Source of the DNA: Pseudomonas psychrophila
GTDB taxonomy: Bacteria; Pseudomonadota; Gammaproteobacteria; Pseudomonadales; Pseudomonadaceae
DNA: 64,000 nt
Assembly (NCBI RefSeq): GCF_001043005.1
Contig: NZ_JYKZ01000009.1
Coordinates: 1 to 64,000, forward strand
Direction of reading: 5' to 3'
Position 1 is the stretch's first letter. Every line of letters begins with the position of its first letter. The notes under the pieces were generated by a model, which had not been told where the DNA came from, made no database searches, and saw only the letters and a list, made by a program, of their open reading frames with translations. The position numbers and the translations under genes are program-made. This document shows, piece by piece, positions 60,059 through 64,000 of the stretch.

Positions 60059-62403
60059 GCACACACCATCAAGCCGATAAAACCCCGACTCCCCGCTACA
60101 AGCCCTACAAAGGCCCAGCCGGTGGCTGGGGCGCGCTGATCAGTGTGGCGCAAGCCTGGTTGACCAGCGACAACGCGCTGAAAAACCTGCGCATGATGCT
60201 CAAGACCAACCAGAACGGCGGCTTCGACTGCCCGGGCTGCGCTTGGGGTGATTCGCCGGAGAGCGGCCTGGTCAAGTTCTGCGAGAACGGCGCCAAGGCG
60301 GTGAACTGGGAAGCGACCAAACGTCGTGTCGATGCCGCGTTCTTCGCCAAGCACAGCGTCAGCGCACTGTTGGAGCAAAGCGATTACTGGCTTGAATATC
60401 AGGGCCGCCTGACCGAGCCCATGAGCTATAACCCTGAAACCGACCGCTACACCCCTATCAGTTGGGACGCCGCGTTCGCCTTGATCGCCAGGCACTTGCT
60501 CAACCTGGCCAGCCCCAACGAAGCCGAGTTCTACACCTCGGGCCGGGCCAGCAATGAAGCCGCGTACTTGTACCAACTGTTTGTGCGCTCGTTCGGTACC
60601 AACAATTTCCCGGATTGCTCAAATATGTGCCACGAGGCCAGTGGCGTGGCATTGGCGCAAAGTATCGGGGTGGGCAAAGGTACGGTGACGTTTGACGATT
60701 TCGAACACGCCGATGCGATTTTCGTACTGGGGCAAAACCCCGGCACCAACCACCCGCGGATGCTTGAGCCATTGCGTGAAGCGGTAAAACGCGGTGCACA
60801 GGTGGTGTGCGTCAACCCGCTCAAAGAGCGTGGGCTGGAACGTTTTCAGCATCCGCAACACCCGCTGGAAATGCTCACCAACGGCGACCGCCCGACCAAC
60901 ACGGCCTATTTGCGCCCGGCATTGGGCGGCGACATGGCGCTGTTGCGCGGCATGGCCAAGTTTCTGTTGCAGTGGGAGCGCGATGCCCAGGCCGCAGGCG
61001 AACCGGCTGTCTTCGATCACGCTTTCTTGAATGAGCACACCGCTGGCATCCTCGATTACATCTCCAGCCTCGATGACACTTCGTGGGATCACCTTGTGGA
61101 GCAATCGGGCCTGACCCTGGTGGATATCGAGCGCGCCGCTCGCATGTACCTCAAGGGCAAGAACGTCATCATGTGCTGGGCGATGGGCATCACCCAACAT
61201 CGGCACTCGGTGCAGACCATTCAGGAAATCGCCAACCTGATGCTGCTGCGCGGCAATATCGGCCGCCCTGGCGCCGGCCTGTGTCCGGTTCGCGGCCACA
61301 GTAACGTGCAGGGTGACCGCACGATGGGCATCAACGAACGCCCACCAGTGGCCTTCCTGGACTCCCTGGAACGTCGCTTTCAGTTCAAGGTGCCCCGTGA
61401 AAACGGTCACAACGTGGTTGAAGCCATCCACGCCATGCTTGAAAGGCGTGCCAAGGTGTTTATCGGCTTGGGCGGCAACTTCGCCCAGGCCACCCCGGAC
61501 AGCCCGCGTACCGCACAGGCGCTGCGCAATTGCGACCTGACCGTACAGATCAGCACCAAGCTCAACCGTAGCCACCTGATGCACGGTAAAGAAGCGCTGA
61601 TTTTGCCGTGCCTGGGTCGCACCGATATCGACATTCAGGCTGAAGGCCCGCAAGCCGTCACGGTGGAAGATTCCTTCAGCATGGTTCATGACTCCAATGG
61701 CCAGTTGCAGCCACTGTCGAACCAGATGCGTTCGGAGCCCGCGATCATTGCCGGGATCGCCGCCGCCACGCTGGGCACTCATCCGATTGACTGGAGTTGG
61801 GTGGTGGGCGACTACCGACGTATTCGCGAACTGATCGCCGACACCATCCCCGGCTTCAAGGACTTCAATACACGGCTTCAACACCCCGGCGGTTTCTACC
61901 TGGGCAACTCGGCCGGTGCGCGGCAGTGGAACACGCCCACCCAACGCGCCAACTTCCGGCCCAACGTGCTGCCGCAAGACCTGGTGGATGCACGCACCCG
62001 CGCCACCGGCCAACTGCCCGACCTGATTTTGCAGTCGATGCGCTCCCATGATCAGTACAACACCACCATTTATGGCCTCGATGACCGCTATCGTGGGGTC
62101 AAGGGCCAGCGTGACGTGTTGTTCGTCAACGAAGCCGACATCATCCGCCTGGGCTTCAAGCCAGGACAGAAAGTCGACATCGTTTCAATTTGGGATGACC
62201 AGCACGAGCGCCGGGTCAAAAACTTCACCTTGCTGGCGTTTGATATTCCTGCCGGGCAAGCCGCGGCGTATTACCCGGAGGTCAATCCACTGGTGCCGCT
62301 GGAAAGCACAGGGGATGGCAGCCACACGCCTACCTCCAAGTTCGTGGCCATCTGCCTGGAAGCAGCCAGCCCGTCAAAACTGATTATGGCCAAGGCCAGC
62401 TGA
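60055..62403 (+). CDS. FdhF/YdeP-type molybdopterin oxidoreductase
   Basis: 782 residues from GTG 60055 with AGGAG eight bases upstream; an in-frame ATG at 59968 lies inside fdhD and is rejected. The N-terminus has FDCPGCAWGD (Cys59, Cys62) and KFCENG (Cys76), a reduced Fe-S ligand set. Cofactor motifs include YTSGRASNEAAYLYQLF, NMCHEASGVAL and ILPCLGRTDID. No in-frame UGA is present, so it is not a selenoprotein. YdeP-like members are linked to acid resistance or unknown reductions; true formate oxidation is unproven. Confidence 0.92.
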   Translation: MSTHHQADKTPTPRYKPYKGPAGGWGALISVAQAWLTSDNALKNLRMMLKTNQNGGFDCPGCAWGDSPESGLVKFCENGAKAVNWEATKRRVDAAFFAKHSVSALLEQSDYWLEYQGRLTEPMSYNPETDRYTPISWDAAFALIARHLLNLASPNEAEFYTSGRASNEAAYLYQLFVRSFGTNNFPDCSNMCHEASGVALAQSIGVGKGTVTFDDFEHADAIFVLGQNPGTNHPRMLEPLREAVKRGAQVVCVNPLKERGLERFQHPQHPLEMLTNGDRPTNTAYLRPALGGDMALLRGMAKFLLQWERDAQAAGEPAVFDHAFLNEHTAGILDYISSLDDTSWDHLVEQSGLTLVDIERAARMYLKGKNVIMCWAMGITQHRHSVQTIQEIANLMLLRGNIGRPGAGLCPVRGHSNVQGDRTMGINERPPVAFLDSLERRFQFKVPRENGHNVVEAIHAMLERRAKVFIGLGGNFAQATPDSPRTAQALRNCDLTVQISTKLNRSHLMHGKEALILPCLGRTDIDIQAEGPQAVTVEDSFSMVHDSNGQLQPLSNQMRSEPAIIAGIAAATLGTHPIDWSWVVGDYRRIRELIADTIPGFKDFNTRLQHPGGFYLGNSAGARQWNTPTQRANFRPNVLPQDLVDARTRATGQLPDLILQSMRSHDQYNTTIYGLDDRYRGVKGQRDVLFVNEADIIRLGFKPGQKVDIVSIWDDQHERRVKNFTLLAFDIPAGQAAAYYPEVNPLVPLESTGDGSHTPTSKFVAICLEAASPSKLIMAKAS

Positions 62404-62415
62404 CGCAGCTTGAGG

Positions 62416-62503
62416 TGCAGGAGCGGGCTTGCTCGCGATTCGGTCGCCGCGGTTTGATTGACCGACCGCAGCGACCGAATCGCGAGCAAGCCCGCTCCCA
62501 CAT
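62416..62503. repeat. REP palindrome pair, type B
   Basis: GTGCAGGAGCGGGCTTGCTC and the inverse arm GAGCAAGCCCGCTCCCACA, with a second nested inverted repeat (CGGTCGC/GCGACCG) inside. Follows the oxidoreductase gene. Confidence 0.85.
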
Positions 62504-62534
62504 TTGAAACCCATCCCATCCAAATTTCAGGCAC

Positions 62535-62567
62535 AAAAAAGGCCTCTTTCCTACAAAAGAGGCCTCA
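62535..62567 (-). terminator. Minus-strand-facing terminator after the oxidoreductase gene
   Basis: AAAAAA-GGCCTCTTT-CCTAC-AAAAGAGGCC: the stem has its T run only on the minus strand. No minus-strand gene lies to the right within this window that would need it; on the plus strand it would act as a stem without U tract. Confidence 0.55.
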
Positions 62568-62723
62568 TCGAACTAGTAAACAGACCCCCAAAAATCAATT
62601 AAGTTCCCCAGTAAAAACAACAACTTATAGAATTGTGTACAACTCGTGCTACTCGTCGGATTTCGATTGTCACTCATCACCGACAGCCTCAGGATCGCGC
62701 CGTCATCTCTTTGAGGCTCATCT

Positions 62724-63200
62724 ATGAAGCTCACCTCGATTCTCTTGTTGTCCCTTGGCCTGGTCAGTGGCGTAGCCTCGGCCGGTGGCACCACCGAAGC
62801 CGGTGTAGGCGGCGCATTAGGCGGGGTTCTTGGCGCCGTGGTTGGTCAACAGCTCGGCGGCTCGACCGGTTCTGCCATTGGCGCAGGCGTGGGTGGCGCG
62901 GCAGGCAGTGCCGTGGGTGCCGACAAACGCAGCCGTGGCGAAGCAGCCATTGGTGGCGCACTGGGTGCTGCAGGCGGCAACGTGCTGGGTCGCAGTGTCG
63001 GCGGCAGCACGGGTGCTCTGGTCGGCTCAGCCGCTGGCGGTGGTGCCGGTGGCGCGCTGGGTAACTACATGGGCAATAAAAGCGACGCCGAAGATCGTCG
63101 CTATCGCGATCGCGATAACCGTCGCTACTACCGCGACGACAACCGTGGTCGTGGCCACGCGTATGGTCATCGCAAAAAGAACAAGCATCGTCATCATTGA
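62724..63200 (+). CDS. Glycine-zipper protein with basic C-terminus, exported
   Basis: 158 residues. Signal peptide 1-20 (GVASAGG). Residues about 25-112 are Gly/Ala repeats (GGALGGVLGAVVG, GGAAGSAVG, GGALGAAGG) of the glycine-zipper type found in outer-membrane and lipoprotein-like proteins. The last 40 residues are Arg/Tyr/Asp then Lys/His rich (HRKKNKHRHH). Function unknown; a membrane-inserting zipper with a nucleic-acid or metal-binding tail is possible. There is no lipobox Cys. A terminator follows. Confidence 0.85.
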   Translation: MKLTSILLLSLGLVSGVASAGGTTEAGVGGALGGVLGAVVGQQLGGSTGSAIGAGVGGAAGSAVGADKRSRGEAAIGGALGAAGGNVLGRSVGGSTGALVGSAAGGGAGGALGNYMGNKSDAEDRRYRDRDNRRYYRDDNRGRGHAYGHRKKNKHRHH

Positions 63201-63211
63201 TCACCAAAAGA

Positions 63212-63240
63212 ACGGGAGCCGAAAGGCTCCCGTTTTTTTT
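63212..63240 (+). terminator. Terminator after the glycine-zipper gene
   Basis: ACGGGAGCC-GAAA-GGCTCCCGT followed by seven more T: a strong intrinsic terminator with a GNRA loop. Confidence 0.9.
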
Positions 63241-63379
63241 GGCCTGCGTCTGTTTTCGTAAAATTGTTTCAATGCATTACGCCCGCCTGCAACAGCGTCA
63301 ATCATGCAAAGTGCATGCACCCGAAATTCAATTAAAAATTAACTTATTGAAAAATATGGAGTTACTCGCACGCACGCTG

Positions 63380-63396
63380 TTGGCATGTGACCTGCA
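63380..63396 (+). promoter_or_regulatory. Sigma-54-like promoter before the last gene
   Basis: TTGGCATGTGACCTGCAAT-type sequence has GG (63382-63383) and GC (63394-63395) exactly ten bases apart; TGGCATG and CTGCA each differ from consensus at one base. Transcription would start near 63406, 40 bases before the ATG. Confidence 0.4.
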
Positions 63397-63445
63397 ATCT
63401 CTTGAATGAACGCTGCACTTCCTACCATTCAGGAGCACAACAATA

Positions 63446-64000
63446 ATGATCGGGACAACTGAGCACTCTCCCGCAGCCCTGCAAGATTCCTCTGGCCACT
63501 CAGGTGTTTCCTGGGCCGCCATCTTTGCGGGTGCAGCCACCGCTGCCGCACTATCTCTGCTGCTGATTATGCTGGGCGCAGGCCTGGGCTTTTCGGCAGT
63601 TTCACCGTGGGCCAATGAAGGCGTGGGTGCCAAAGGCCTGGGCATTACTGCCATTGTCTGGCTGGCCCTCACTCAAATCATTGCTTCAGGGATGGGCGGT
63701 TATCTGGCCGGCCGCTTGCGGGTCAAATGGGCCAACATGCATGGCGATGAAGTGTACTTTCGAGATACCGCCCATGGCTTTTTATCCTGGGCTGTTGCCA
63801 CGCTGGTAACGGCAACCTTGATCGCAGGCTCGATCAGCAGCGTGATAGGCAGCGGCGTTCAAGCGGGCGCCAATGTCGCTTCGGGTGCTGCTTCTGCCAT
63901 GAGCACCGCGGCCGCCAGCCACGCCGATAAAAATACGGGCAATAGCTCTGATTACTTTATCGACACCCTGTTTCGCGATGATCGCGGCACCGCTGTCAGC
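63446..64000 (+). CDS. Multi-pass membrane protein of unknown function, 3' end outside window
   Basis: 185 codons are visible, no stop before the edge. ATG 63446 has AGGAG 11-12 bases upstream. Hydrophobic segments lie at about residues 22-50 (SWAAIFAGAATAAALSLLLI region), 66-92 and 112-138. A polar part after residue 145 ends in YFIDTLFRDD at the edge, which recalls bacterial stress-induced membrane proteins of the same size class in Pseudomonas, but I assign no family. It follows the strong terminator, so it has its own promoter. Confidence 0.75.
   Translation, partial: MIGTTEHSPAALQDSSGHSGVSWAAIFAGAATAAALSLLLIMLGAGLGFSAVSPWANEGVGAKGLGITAIVWLALTQIIASGMGGYLAGRLRVKWANMHGDEVYFRDTAHGFLSWAVATLVTATLIAGSISSVIGSGVQAGANVASGAASAMSTAAASHADKNTGNSSDYFIDTLFRDDRGTAVS

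Noticed and set aside
60619..62049. 476-codon antisense frame in the molybdopterin oxidoreductase gene
   Set aside because: Shadow of a well-supported coding frame; no ribosome site or recognisable domain.
60055..62403. Selenocysteine in the FdhF-type enzyme
   Set aside because: The frame is continuous without in-frame TGA, and no SECIS-like element is needed; the N-terminal Cys set is encoded as normal codons.

Overview
The window reads as a chromosomal segment of a Pseudomonas species, most likely of the fluorescens/fragi lineage. The gene order secB-grxC-gpmI-envC-ctpA, hisBHAF, mutY-yggX-tRNA-Phe, an arginine-type ABC operon, tRNA-Thr, rfbBD-dctBD, cysQ-nudE-yrfG-lysM and fdhD-fdhF follows the order I recall for the P. 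aeruginosa PAO1 region around PA5124-PA5181. Fluorescent-pseudomonad REP palindromes fill many gene ends. Identification rests on recognised protein motifs and recalled synteny; no database search was run.

Layout. 1-120: end of an insertion sequence with the first codons of its transposase. 270-500: a terminator, a sigma-54 promoter and a three-hairpin small RNA that I interpret as NrsZ. 0.5-8 kb: trmL, secB, grxC, a rhodanese-like protein, gpmI and a cell-envelope set (envC, ctpA, yibQ-like). 8-12 kb: a periplasmic solute-binding protein and hisB-hisH-DUF2164-hisA-hisF. 12-18 kb: an OFA-type MFS transporter, asmA-like gene, mutY, yggX, tRNA-Phe. 18-27 kb: an accessory stretch with two small genes, an alpha/beta hydrolase with an apparent CTG start, a DUF3077-like gene behind a highly structured leader, a DUF1272 gene, an orphan DUF1016 nuclease, the bphO-bphP photoreceptor pair and gabP. 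27-31.3 kb: four-gene arginine/ornithine-type ABC operon with an ArgR-like operator, then a methyltransferase. 31.4-34.5 kb: an HprRS/CopRS-type two-component system divergent from a GlcG-like protein and a periplasmic hydroxyisourate hydrolase, with a palindrome between them.

Between tRNA-Thr (34.7 kb) and rfbB (49.6 kb) lies about 14.7 kb that I do not expect at this place in PAO1: a HicB remnant, a FecI-FecR-TonB receptor system, dsdX-dsdA-dsdC for D-serine, an OprD porin, a DsbA-like protein, a second TonB receptor and agmatine deiminase. From 49.5 kb the conserved order resumes with rfbB-rfbD, but rfbA and rfbC are absent and dctB-dctD follows directly after palindromic repeats. The end holds a thioesterase, cysQ-nudE, yrfG, lysM, a LysR regulator with fdhD and an FdhF/YdeP-type oxidoreductase, a glycine-zipper protein and a membrane protein cut by the window edge.

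The signals most worth a second look are non-coding: the NrsZ-like RNA beside an IS insertion, the leader of the DUF3077-like gene with two mutually exclusive folds, and the palindrome in the two-component/hydroxyisourate hydrolase locus.
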